NCBI GenBank assembly: GCA_038232935.1
Contig: JBBSMX010000004.1
Span: 3,081 to 67,080 of the forward strand
Direction: 5' to 3'
From: JBBSMX01 sp038232935
GTDB lineage: Bacteria; Bacteroidota; Rhodothermia; Rhodothermales; JANQRZ01
Length of the DNA stretch: 64,000 nucleotides
Part shown: positions 8,697 through 17,189 of the stretch, one piece after another
How positions within the stretch are numbered: the first letter of the stretch is position 1
Layout of the letters: each line of letters begins with the position of its first letter
Made by a program: the position numbers and the translations under genes
The notes under the pieces: generated by a model
Databases searched by the model: none
Seen by the model: the letters and a program-made list of their open reading frames with translations, nothing else
Told to the model about the DNA's origin: nothing

Positions 8697-10232
8697 ATGG
8701 CTGAAGCTCAACAGGAAGGGGTCGCCCAAGCGGCCGCCACCGAGACCGAAGACAAGGGGAGCATCCTCGATTCCATCTTCCAGCAGGTCGCCGTCAGCGC
8801 GCCTACCGGGACCGTCGATGTCGGTGAGTTCGACGACGTAACGGCCAACGCAGACAAGCCGCGCGGGGCGGTCGTCGCCGCCGCCCTCCGCGTCTTCGTC
8901 GACGCCGTACACGACCTCGAAGGGCCAGTCCAGAAGGTGGACAAGGAGCTGATCGACTCGATGGTCGCCCAGCTCGACCACAAGCTCTCGCAGCAGCTCG
9001 ACGTGATCATGCACCACGAGAAGTTCCAAGAGATGGAGTCCTCGTGGCGGAGTCTGAAGTTCCTCGTGGACCGGACGGACTTCCGCAAGAACGTCAAGAT
9101 CGAGATGATCAACTGCTCGAAGGAGGACCTGCTGGAGTCCTTCGAGGACGCCCCCGAGCTGACGCAGTCGGCGCTCTACCGGCACATCTACACCAACGCC
9201 TACGACCAGCCCGGCGCAGATCCGTACAGCGCGATCGTCACGAACTACGAGTTCAAGAACACCCCGCAGGACATCTCGATTATGATGCAGGCGTCGAAGG
9301 TAGCGGCGGCGGCGCTATGCCCGTTCGTCGCGTCCGTCGGGTCGGACTTCTTCGGCAAGAAGTCCATGAGCGAGTTCAAGAAGATCCCGGACGTGACGGC
9401 CCACATGGAGACCGTCGACTACGTCAAGTGGAACGCGTTCCGCGAGAGCCCGGACGCCCGCTACCTCGCCCTCACGTTCCCGCGCTACATGCTCCGGCTC
9501 CCCTACGGCGAGGACACGGTCCCGGTCAAGAACTTCAACTACAACGAGGAAGTCACCGGCGAGGACCACGACAAATACCTCTGGGGGAACGCCTCCTTCG
9601 CCTTTGCCTCGAACATGGTGCAGGCGTACGTCCGCGACGGGTGGAGCGTCCAGATCCGCGGCCCGCAGTCGGGTGGGAAAGTGGCGGACCTGCCGGTCCA
9701 CCTCTACGACGTCGGTAAGGGCAAGCAGATGAAGATCCCGACGGAGGTGCCGATCTCGGAGACCCTCGAGTTCGAGTGCGCCAACCTCGGCCTCATCCCG
9801 CTCTCGATCTACGAGGGGAAGGACTTCGCCTGCTTCTTCTCGGCCAACTCGACGCAGTCCCCGACGCTCTACGACGACGCCGAGGCGACGGCCAACAGCC
9901 GCATCAATGCCCGGCTGCCGTACGTCATGCTCGGCTCTCGCATCGCGCACTACCTCAAGGTGCTTCAGCGCGAGAACATCGGCGCGACGAAGGACGCGGG
10001 CAAGATCGAGCAGGAGCTGAACAAGTGGCTCAGCGGCCTCGTCACGAAGATGCCGAATCCGAGCGAAGAGATGATCGCGAAATACCCCCTCCGCAGCGGG
10101 CAGGTGAAGGTCACGGACCAAGAGGACAACCCCGGCTTCTACCGCGTCGAGATGGCGATCATGCCGCACTTCCAGATCGAGGGGATGGACATCAACCTCT
10201 CGATGGTGAGCAAGATGCCGAAGGCGAAGTAA
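8697..10232 (+). CDS. tssC: T6SS contractile sheath large subunit TssC (VipB)
   Basis: A 511-residue TssC/VipB sheath subunit. Clear family segments are MESSWRSLKFLVDRTDF (about residues 112-128), the FVASVGSDFFGKKSM region (about 216), RYMLRLPYGEDT (about 263-274) and a C-terminal strand NPGFYRVEMAIMPHFQIEGM that joins neighbouring subunits. It follows tssB in one transcription unit. Directly after the stop are an AT-rich run and an imperfect hairpin before hcp. Confidence 0.97.
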   Translation: MAEAQQEGVAQAAATETEDKGSILDSIFQQVAVSAPTGTVDVGEFDDVTANADKPRGAVVAAALRVFVDAVHDLEGPVQKVDKELIDSMVAQLDHKLSQQLDVIMHHEKFQEMESSWRSLKFLVDRTDFRKNVKIEMINCSKEDLLESFEDAPELTQSALYRHIYTNAYDQPGADPYSAIVTNYEFKNTPQDISIMMQASKVAAAALCPFVASVGSDFFGKKSMSEFKKIPDVTAHMETVDYVKWNAFRESPDARYLALTFPRYMLRLPYGEDTVPVKNFNYNEEVTGEDHDKYLWGNASFAFASNMVQAYVRDGWSVQIRGPQSGGKVADLPVHLYDVGKGKQMKIPTEVPISETLEFECANLGLIPLSIYEGKDFACFFSANSTQSPTLYDDAEATANSRINARLPYVMLGSRIAHYLKVLQRENIGATKDAGKIEQELNKWLSGLVTKMPNPSEEMIAKYPLRSGQVKVTDQEDNPGFYRVEMAIMPHFQIEGMDINLSMVSKMPKAK

Positions 10233-10254
10233 ATTTTTATTTTTTATAGCAGTT

Positions 10255-10296
10255 GTGTCCCATGGGGAGAGGCTCCTGCGTTTCCCCCTATGACAC
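10255..10296 (+). promoter_or_regulatory. Imperfect hairpin between tssC and hcp
   Basis: GTGTC (10255-10259) and GACAC (10292-10296) frame a stem continued by CATGGGGA against TCCCCCTATG, with small mismatches. It sits in the 140-base leader of hcp. It has no U-run after it, so it is more likely a transcript-stability or attenuation element than a terminator. No function is proven. Confidence 0.3.
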
Positions 10297-10358
10297 CCGA
10301 AGCTAGTCCCGCCGGCCCCGCCGGCTGGCTTCACCCGCGTCACTCACTTACTCACAGC

Positions 10359-10366
10359 AAGGAGGT
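10359..10366 (+). promoter_or_regulatory. Strong Shine-Dalgarno site of hcp
   Basis: AAGGAGGT lies 6 bases before the hcp ATG. It is a near-perfect anti-16S match, whereas most genes in this window have weak sites. It fits the high output expected for the tube protein and fixes the start at 10373. Confidence 0.75.
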
Positions 10367-10372
10367 TTTACC

Positions 10373-10843
10373 ATGGCCCTCGAAGGCGCACTGTATTACT
10401 CGAACGACATCGTAGGCAGCAACGAAAAGGGGGGGCGCGACGGCTCCTCCGCCGTGATCGAGTTCGATCACGAAGTCTACTCCCCGACGGACACCCAGCG
10501 CGGCATCGTCAGCGGCGCGCGTGTCCACGGCAACGTCGTCTTGACGAAGGAGATCGACACGGCCTCAGCCATCCTCTACCAGGCCTGCTGCAACGGCCAG
10601 ACCCTCGACGAACTCAAGGTCGAGTGGTATCGGATCAATCCGATGGGACAGGAGGAGCTTTACTTCACGCACACGCTTTCGGGTGTGAAGGTGGCAGCCG
10701 TGGAGCAGATCCTCCCGAACACGAAGGATCCCAGCAAGGAGCACTTCCGCCACCTCGAGCGTCTGAAGCTGCTTTACGAGCGGATCAACTGGAAGCACGA
10801 GGAGGGCTACGAGTTCGAGGACGCATGGAAGGACGCGCAGTAG
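10373..10843 (+). CDS. hcp: T6SS tube protein Hcp (TssD)
   Basis: A 156-residue Hcp, normal length. Hcp hexamers stack into the inner tube that the sheath expels. Family features seen are the start MALEGALYYSNDI, central DTASAILYQACCNGQTLD, the LDELKVEWYRI strand, and EELYFTHTLSGVKVA before a final helix with KLLYERINWKHEEGYEFED. It is a single-domain Hcp with no C-terminal effector extension. A strong Shine-Dalgarno precedes it and a long inverted repeat follows it, consistent with extra expression relative to its neighbours. Confidence 0.96.
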   Translation: MALEGALYYSNDIVGSNEKGGRDGSSAVIEFDHEVYSPTDTQRGIVSGARVHGNVVLTKEIDTASAILYQACCNGQTLDELKVEWYRINPMGQEELYFTHTLSGVKVAAVEQILPNTKDPSKEHFRHLERLKLLYERINWKHEEGYEFEDAWKDAQ

Positions 10844-10863
10844 CCGCCCACCGTTCGACCCCC

Positions 10864-10918
10864 GAAAGCCGCTTCCGGTCCACGGCCCATTCCCGGTCTG
10901 GAGGATCGGGCGGCTTTC
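10864..10918 (+). terminator. Inverted repeat after hcp, possible partial terminator
   Basis: GAAAGCCGC (10864-10872) is the exact reverse complement of GCGGCTTTC (10910-10918). The 37-base loop has further short GC complementarity. Only TTTC ends the right arm, so it may terminate weakly or protect the hcp message end, leaving lower expression of tssE onwards. Confidence 0.4.
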
Positions 10919-10946
10919 AGCGTGTCAGCTTCGGTTCGTTCTCGTT

Positions 10947-11366
10947 ATGGAAGCAAGCATCTACGACATCCTGCGGGGCACCTTCGGCGACGGGCGTCGG
11001 GTTGCGAGCGTGAGCACGGACGCGTGGCGGGAGCGGAGCATCATATCCAACCTCGACCGGCTTATGAACACGCGGCGCGGGGCACTCTCCCACCTGTCGG
11101 AGTACGGGCTGCCGGATATCTCGGACGTCTACCGCGACATGCCGGGGTCGATCACAGAGCTTCAGCAGGCTATCGAATCCGCCGTAGAGACGTACGAACC
11201 CCGCCTGCAGCATGTCCGTGTCGAGCACCAGTCCACGGACCGGTATTCGATGCAACTCGTGTTCTTGCTGACGGCGGAGACGTTGAACGGCGAGCGCATC
11301 CGCTTCAAGACGACGTTCTCGTCGGAGGATGAGGCGCACGTGGCCCCGGTCCGAAGCGCGGATTGA
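10947..11366 (+). CDS. tssE: T6SS baseplate wedge protein TssE (gp25-like)
   Basis: A 139-residue TssE, similar in length to phage gp25-like baseplate proteins. TssE sits in the baseplate wedge with TssF and TssG and nucleates sheath assembly. The sequence shows the family layout: an N-terminal SIYDILRG segment, NLDRLMNTRRG (about residues 35-45), LPDISDVY, and a C-terminal beta sheet with YEPRLQHVRVE and the ETLNGERIRFKTTF end. tssF begins 90 bases downstream. Confidence 0.93.
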   Translation: MEASIYDILRGTFGDGRRVASVSTDAWRERSIISNLDRLMNTRRGALSHLSEYGLPDISDVYRDMPGSITELQQAIESAVETYEPRLQHVRVEHQSTDRYSMQLVFLLTAETLNGERIRFKTTFSSEDEAHVAPVRSAD

Positions 11367-11456
11367 CGGGTCGTTTCGCACAAGAGGGTAGGGGATGCAC
11401 CGAGCGGAGCCGGGTCGGGAGGGGAAAGAAACCGAGCGAGATCACTTGCAGCAGGT

Positions 11457-13241
11457 ATGAGTCAGCGACGCTACTACGACGAGGAGATGCGCTACCTGCA
11501 CGAAGCGGGGAAGGCGTTTGCGCGCGCGCACCCCGAGCAGGCACGCTACCTTAACATCGACAGCGTGACCGACCGCGATCCGTACGTGGAGCGCCTCTTC
11601 GAAGGCTTTGCCCTGCTGACCGGTCGCATCCGCGAGCAGCTCGACGACGAACTGCCGCAGTACACCGAGGCGCTGTGCGAACTGCTGTTCCCCCACTTCC
11701 TCCGCCCCGTTCCCTCCCTCGCGATGGTAGGGTTTCGGGGACAGGCGGGACGGCTCCGCGAGACGACGCGGCTCCCACGCGGGACTGAGGTGCAGTCCGC
11801 CCCGGTTGGAGACGAAGGCGTCGTGTGCCGGTTCGTGACGACGCAGGACGTGTTCCTCCAGCCACTCAGCCTCGACGATGTGGCGCTCGCGTGGGCACCG
11901 GACGGCACCTCGAGCGTGGCCCTCTCGCTCGGGATGGGGGCCGGCGTCAGCCTTGCAGACCTCGATCTGCGCTCGCTCCGGCTCTACTTCCACGCCGAGC
12001 CGGCGACGGCCTCGGCCATGCACTACTTCTTTACCCGTCGGGTGCGTGAGATGACCGTCGAGAGCGGTCTGCCCGGCGGGCTCTCCATCGGGTTGGAGGG
12101 GTACGGACAGAACGAGGCGCTCACACTGCGTGGGCAGGAGTGGGTCCGGCCCGGCGGCCTCGACCCGAGCGAAGCCCTGCTCCCCCAGTCCGAGCGGTCG
12201 TTCTCCGGCCTCCGGCTTATGCAGGAGATGCTGTGCTTCCGGGCGAAGTTCTGGTGCGTCGATCTCCTCGGCCTCGATCGCTTCCGCCCCGAGACTGACC
12301 ACGGCGCGCTCCGCGTCACCCTCCGCTTCGACAGGGCATTCCCTCAACCGCAGCGGTTCGGGAAAGAGCAGGTCCGGCTGTTCACGAGTCCCGTCGTCAA
12401 CCTGTTCGAGACGGACGGCGAGCCTGTGCGCGTGGACCACCGGAGCGCCGAGCACCGCGTGGTCCCAGACGCGAGCCATCGCAACGGCGTTGAGGTGTAC
12501 GCGGTCCGGTCGGTGACGGGGATCGAGGACGTGACGGGGCGGCGGCACTCCTACCGCTCGCTCCTCTCGCCCGAGCGGGCGGCCGGCGGGCGGACCTACA
12601 CCGCGGCATCGCGCCGCGGCCTCGCCTCCCGCTACGCGACGACGCTCGCCCTCCAGGGCATCACGCCGTCGGAAGGGCGGCTCCCCGTCGAGACGCTCTC
12701 GCTCGAACTCCGCTGCACGAACGGGGCGATCCCGCGCGAGCACCTCCGGGAGCACGCCCTCAAGCGCCTCGCCTCCCAGAGCGTGCGCGGCGTCGAGGTG
12801 GATAACTTTACGCAGCCGACGCTCATCCGCTATCCTCCTACGGACCAGCATGCGGACTTCTACTGGATGCTGCTCTCGCACTGGTCGCTCAACTACCGCT
12901 CGGCAGCCACGCCCGAGGCGCTCGCCGGGGTGCTGAGCCTCTACGACTGGACCGATTCCGCGGTCAACAAGCAGCAGATCGAAGGCATCCGCGATGTGCG
13001 GTGGGCACCGAAGGAGCGCGTCCACCGGGGAGCCGTGCTGCGCGGTAGCGAGGTCACCGTCGAACTCGACGAGACACGGTTCGCCGATGTGGGCGATGCG
13101 GCCCTGCTCGGCCTCGGGCTCAGCCGGTTCTTCTCCGCCTACGCCACCCTCAACTCGTTCGTCCACCTCACCATCCTCCTCCTGCCCTCCGGGGAGCGGA
13201 TGACGTGGGAGCCCGACAGCGGCGAGCAGCCGGTGCTATGA
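11457..13241 (+). CDS. tssF: T6SS baseplate subunit TssF (ImpG/VasA)
   Basis: A 594-residue TssF, normal length, the large wedge subunit of the baseplate. It has the classic N-terminus YYDEEMRYLHEAGKAFARAH followed by ARYLN, DPYVERLFEGFALL and the LFPHFLRPVPS motif that marks the family. The C-terminus has the GLGLSRFFSAYATLNSF pattern. The ATG is preceded by GCAGCAGGT. Its stop overlaps the tssG start as ATGA, so translation of the two is probably coupled. Confidence 0.95.
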   Translation: MSQRRYYDEEMRYLHEAGKAFARAHPEQARYLNIDSVTDRDPYVERLFEGFALLTGRIREQLDDELPQYTEALCELLFPHFLRPVPSLAMVGFRGQAGRLRETTRLPRGTEVQSAPVGDEGVVCRFVTTQDVFLQPLSLDDVALAWAPDGTSSVALSLGMGAGVSLADLDLRSLRLYFHAEPATASAMHYFFTRRVREMTVESGLPGGLSIGLEGYGQNEALTLRGQEWVRPGGLDPSEALLPQSERSFSGLRLMQEMLCFRAKFWCVDLLGLDRFRPETDHGALRVTLRFDRAFPQPQRFGKEQVRLFTSPVVNLFETDGEPVRVDHRSAEHRVVPDASHRNGVEVYAVRSVTGIEDVTGRRHSYRSLLSPERAAGGRTYTAASRRGLASRYATTLALQGITPSEGRLPVETLSLELRCTNGAIPREHLREHALKRLASQSVRGVEVDNFTQPTLIRYPPTDQHADFYWMLLSHWSLNYRSAATPEALAGVLSLYDWTDSAVNKQQIEGIRDVRWAPKERVHRGAVLRGSEVTVELDETRFADVGDAALLGLGLSRFFSAYATLNSFVHLTILLLPSGERMTWEPDSGEQPVL

Positions 13242-14287
13242 CGGAGGCCGCCTCTCATATCGCCGAGCGCGAACAGCTCGATGAGGAGCCAACGACGCAG
13301 GGCGTGACGCCGCCGGAGCGCGGCATCTACGCCGACCTGTTCCGGACAGGCTATCGGTTCGATTTCTTCCAGGCCGTCCGCCTCCTCGAAGCCTTTTTCC
13401 CCGACGCGCCCCCGCCCGGCATGAGCGCCAACCCTGCCGCCGAGCGCATCCGCTTCCGCCCGAACCCCGCCATGGTGTTCCCGTCGTCGGACGTGCGCTC
13501 TGTGACGTTGGACGAGGACGGGGCCGAGGTGATGGTGACGTTCATGGGACTCTACGGGATCGCCTCGCCGCTCCCGATCTACCTCTACGAGGATCTCGCC
13601 ACCGAGACGGACGACACCCTCCCGCTCCGCCACTTCCTCGACATCTTCAACCACCGGCTCTACAGCTATTTCTACCGCGCGTGGAAGAAGTACCGCCCCG
13701 GTGGGATCGCGGAGGCAGACCGTGACGACAGCACGGCCCGCTTCCTCGCCGTAGCTGGGCTCGGGACGCCGGGTGCGCTCACCGACGCCCCCGTGTCCAT
13801 CGGGCGCCTCGCCGGGTTCGCCGGGCTCCTCAACCGACGCGTCCGTAACGCAGAAGGATTGTACACGTTGCTGGCCGCGTTTACCGGCGGACTGAAGCTG
13901 GAGATCATCGAGAACGTGGTGCGGCGGGTACGGGTGACGCAGCGGCCCCGCCTCGGGGGCGGAGGGCCCTCGGCCACGCTCGGCGGATCGGCCCTCCTCG
14001 GCGCGACCGTGCTCGACGCGGGCGGCAAGTTCCGCGTCGTCCTCGGCCCGATGGGACTGAATGATTTCGAATCCTACCTGCCCGGCGGCGAGAAAGCCGA
14101 AGCGCTCGGCTACCTCGTCCACCTTTACGCGCCCGACTTCCTCGACTTCGACGTGCTCCTTCGACTCGAAACCCAACACATGCCTGCCCTCCGCCTCGGC
14201 GACCGACAGGCCCGCCTCGGCGAAAATACCTGGGTGGGTCGCCCGCCCGACGCCGTCCTCACCGAACGCATCGTCACCTACGCCTAA
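13238..14287 (+). CDS. tssG: T6SS baseplate subunit TssG (ImpH/VasB)
   Basis: A 349-residue TssG, the partner of TssF in the wedge. Family features are FRTGYRFDFFQAVRLLEAFF (about residues 34-53), ERIRFRPNPAM, VTFMGLYGIASPLP (about 100-113), and FLDIFNHRLYSYFYRAWKKY (about 132-151). The ATG at 13238 overlapping the tssF stop was chosen over an upstream in-frame GTG inside tssF. The C-terminal half has GRLAGFAGLLNRRVRNAEGL and an ENTWVG segment as usual. clpV starts 11 bases later. Confidence 0.94.
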   Translation: MTEAASHIAEREQLDEEPTTQGVTPPERGIYADLFRTGYRFDFFQAVRLLEAFFPDAPPPGMSANPAAERIRFRPNPAMVFPSSDVRSVTLDEDGAEVMVTFMGLYGIASPLPIYLYEDLATETDDTLPLRHFLDIFNHRLYSYFYRAWKKYRPGGIAEADRDDSTARFLAVAGLGTPGALTDAPVSIGRLAGFAGLLNRRVRNAEGLYTLLAAFTGGLKLEIIENVVRRVRVTQRPRLGGGGPSATLGGSALLGATVLDAGGKFRVVLGPMGLNDFESYLPGGEKAEALGYLVHLYAPDFLDFDVLLRLETQHMPALRLGDRQARLGENTWVGRPPDAVLTERIVTYA

Positions 14288-14298
14288 CTCCCATCGCC

Positions 14299-17139
14299 AT
14301 GATCTCGAAAGACCTCAAGAAGCTCCTTCAGAAACTCAACGGCACCATGACGCGCGCCCTCGAAGCAGGGGCCGGGTTCAGCATCGCGCGCGGCCACTAT
14401 GAGGTCACCACCGAGCACCTGCTCGCCAAGCTGCTCGAAGCCGGCGACGGCGACCTCCCCCGCATCCTCGACCGCTTCGGCGTGGACAACGGGAAGGTGT
14501 GGGAAGCGCTCATGGCGCGTTTGGAAAGCTTTAAGACCGGCAACACGGGCCGTCCCGCGTTCTCCCCGCTCATGCTCGACCTCGTCGAGAAAGCGTGGGT
14601 GGCGGGTTCCGTGCACCACGGCGACACGGAGGTCCGCTCGGGCTACCTCTTGGAGGCGATGCTGGAGAGCGAGGGGCTGCGGATGGACGAGGTGAAGGAC
14701 GTGCTCCAGCCCGTCAAAGCCGAAGCGCTCCGCGACGACTTCTTCGAGATCGTCGCCGGCTCGTCCGAGAACCAGCCGTCGCACCGTGCCGGGGGGCCGA
14801 GTGCGAGCGGAGCCGGAAAGCGCGAGGGCGAGACCGCGCTCGACCTCTACACCGAGAACATCACGCAGAAAGCGCGTGACGGGAAGATCGACCCCGTGTT
14901 CGCCCGCGACGGCGAGATCCGGCAGATGGTGGATGTGCTCAGCCGCCGGCGCAAGAACAACCCGATCCTCGTCGGCGAGGCAGGCGTCGGCAAGTCCGCC
15001 GTGCTGGAAGGGTTCGCGCTCCGGCTGGCGCAGGGCGACGTGCCGGACAGCTTGAAGGAAGTCGAGATCGTCGCGCTCGACCTCGGGCTGTTGCAGGCCG
15101 GGGCCGGGGTGAAAGGCGAGTTCGAGAACCGGCTGAAGTCCGTGATCAAAGAGGTCAAAGAGGCCCCGAAGCCGACGATCCTCTTCATCGACGAGGCGCA
15201 CACGCTCATTGGCGCGGGCGGGGCGGCGGGCACGGCCGACGCCGCGAACCTGCTCAAGCCCGCCCTCGCGCGCGGCGAGCTCCGGACGGTCGCGGCGACG
15301 ACGTGGAGCGAGTACAAGAAGTACATCGAGAAGGACCCCGCCCTCGAACGCCGTTTCCAGATGATCAAGGTCGATGAACCCTCCGTCGAGGACGCGTCGA
15401 CGATGATGCGCGGGATCAAGTCGAAGTACGAGGATCACCACGACGTCCAGATCACGAACGCCGCCGCGCACGCCGCCGCCGCGCTTTCGGAGCGCTACAT
15501 CACCGGCCGCCAACTCCCGGACAAAGCCGTGGACCTCATGGATACGGCCTCGGCTCGCGTCAAGATGAGCCAGTCCTCGAAGCCCGGTGCCGTCGACAAC
15601 ATCGAGCGCCGCCTGCTCGACCTCTCCATCACCGCGAAGGCCATGCGGCGCGACCTCGATACCGGACTCACCCACGACCACGACGCCCTCAGCGCCATCG
15701 AGGCGGAGCACACTGAGTTCGAAGGGAAGCGCGACGCCCTGCTCGCCCGGTGGGAGCAGGAGCGCGACCTCGTGAAGCAGATCGACGGCCTCCGCCGCCA
15801 GATCTCCTCCAGCATCGGCGGCGATGGTTCGGCATCGCTCACCACAGGCTCCGCGCCGGCCGATCACCAGGCCCTCCGCGCCGACCTAGACCGGCTGAGC
15901 GCCGAGCTCGCCGCGATGCAGAAGGAGGAAGCGCTCGTCCACGCCGTCGTCAACGAGCACGTCATCGCCCGGATCATTGCGGATTGGACCGGCATCCCCG
16001 TCGGCAACATGGAGCAGGACGAGGCGCAGATGCTGCTCCAACTCGAAGACCGCCTCCGCACAGCCATCAAAGGGCAGGACGAAGCGCTCGACCAGATCGC
16101 CGACTCGATCCGCACGGCGAAGGCGGGGATGGGCAATCCCGACGCGCCGATCGCCGTGTTCCTCCTCGTCGGGCCGAGCGGGACGGGCAAGACCGAGACG
16201 GCCAAGCAGCTCGCCGAGCTATTGTTCGGCGGCGAGCGCTTCCTTATCACCATCAACATGAGCGAGTACCAGGAGGCCCACACCGTCTCCTCGCTCAAAG
16301 GCTCGCCGCCCGGCTACGTCGGCTACGGCGAGGGCGGCGTGCTCACCGAGGCCGTCCGCCAGCGCCCGTACTCCGTCGTCCTCCTCGACGAAACGGAGAA
16401 GGCGCACCTCGACGTGATGGAGCTGTTCTACCAGGTGCTCGACAGCGGTTTCATGCGCGATGGCGAGGGCCGCGAGATCAATTTCAAGAACACCATCATC
16501 CTGATGACCTCCAACATCGGGAGCGAGACCGTCGTCGAACTCGCGACCAGAGGCGATCGGCCCGATGCCGACACGCTGCGTACGGCCATCCACCCGCAGC
16601 TCGTCCACCACTTCCAGGCCGCCCTCCTGGCCCGGATGAAGGTGGTCCCGTACTTCCCGCTCGACAAGGTGGCCATCAGCCGGATCACCCGACTCAAGCT
16701 CAACAAGATCGGAAAGCGGCTCCGCAACACGCACGGGATGGCCTTCGAGTACGGCGACGACGTCGTGGACCGCATCGCCGAGCGCTGCACGCAGGTCGAT
16801 TCCGGCGCGCGCAACATCGACTTCATCATCGACCGGACGCTGCTCCCCGAGGCCTCGCGCGCTCTCCTCGCGCAGATGGCCGACGAGCACGTGCCCGAGC
16901 GGCTCGAACTCGGCATCAACGACCGCGGCGACTTTACCTACACTTTCGACGGCGTCCGCTATGGCGCTGGCAACAGATTGGGCACCGATGAGCCGGAAGC
17001 CATCGATGAGCCGGAAGCCATAGCTACCGACGAGGTTTCGATGGACGGTGAGACCGAAGCGGCTGTGATGCCTTCATCGGGAGATGGTGAGGTCGGGGAA
17101 GCCAGCGAGCCTGAGCGCCCCGAGACACCCGCTGAGTAG
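14299..17139 (+). CDS. tssH: T6SS sheath-recycling AAA+ ATPase TssH (ClpV)
   Basis: A 946-residue ClpV, which disassembles contracted sheaths. It has a Clp N-domain (about 10-150), AAA-1 with Walker A GEAGVGKSA (about 226) and Walker B LFIDEAHTL, a coiled middle domain (about 440-560), and AAA-2 with GPSGTGKTET (about 624) and LLDETEKAH. The final roughly 55 residues form an acidic, low-complexity tail with a repeated DEPEAI unit, which ordinary ClpV lacks. The N-domain is expected to bind TssC. vgrG follows after 50 bases. Confidence 0.95.
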   Translation: MISKDLKKLLQKLNGTMTRALEAGAGFSIARGHYEVTTEHLLAKLLEAGDGDLPRILDRFGVDNGKVWEALMARLESFKTGNTGRPAFSPLMLDLVEKAWVAGSVHHGDTEVRSGYLLEAMLESEGLRMDEVKDVLQPVKAEALRDDFFEIVAGSSENQPSHRAGGPSASGAGKREGETALDLYTENITQKARDGKIDPVFARDGEIRQMVDVLSRRRKNNPILVGEAGVGKSAVLEGFALRLAQGDVPDSLKEVEIVALDLGLLQAGAGVKGEFENRLKSVIKEVKEAPKPTILFIDEAHTLIGAGGAAGTADAANLLKPALARGELRTVAATTWSEYKKYIEKDPALERRFQMIKVDEPSVEDASTMMRGIKSKYEDHHDVQITNAAAHAAAALSERYITGRQLPDKAVDLMDTASARVKMSQSSKPGAVDNIERRLLDLSITAKAMRRDLDTGLTHDHDALSAIEAEHTEFEGKRDALLARWEQERDLVKQIDGLRRQISSSIGGDGSASLTTGSAPADHQALRADLDRLSAELAAMQKEEALVHAVVNEHVIARIIADWTGIPVGNMEQDEAQMLLQLEDRLRTAIKGQDEALDQIADSIRTAKAGMGNPDAPIAVFLLVGPSGTGKTETAKQLAELLFGGERFLITINMSEYQEAHTVSSLKGSPPGYVGYGEGGVLTEAVRQRPYSVVLLDETEKAHLDVMELFYQVLDSGFMRDGEGREINFKNTIILMTSNIGSETVVELATRGDRPDADTLRTAIHPQLVHHFQAALLARMKVVPYFPLDKVAISRITRLKLNKIGKRLRNTHGMAFEYGDDVVDRIAERCTQVDSGARNIDFIIDRTLLPEASRALLAQMADEHVPERLELGINDRGDFTYTFDGVRYGAGNRLGTDEPEAIDEPEAIATDEVSMDGETEAAVMPSSGDGEVGEASEPERPETPAE

Positions 17140-17189
17140 GGCCTACATATTCCTGATCATTCTACTCGCATTACACAGGTCAGCTTACG

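Noticed and set aside
10231..10250. Terminator directly after tssC
   Set aside because: There is an AT-rich run but no stem in front of it; the hairpin lies after the run instead.
11442..13166. 574-codon open frame opposite tssF
   Set aside because: Shadow frame in high-GC sequence; tssF on the other strand has all family segments and coupled neighbours.
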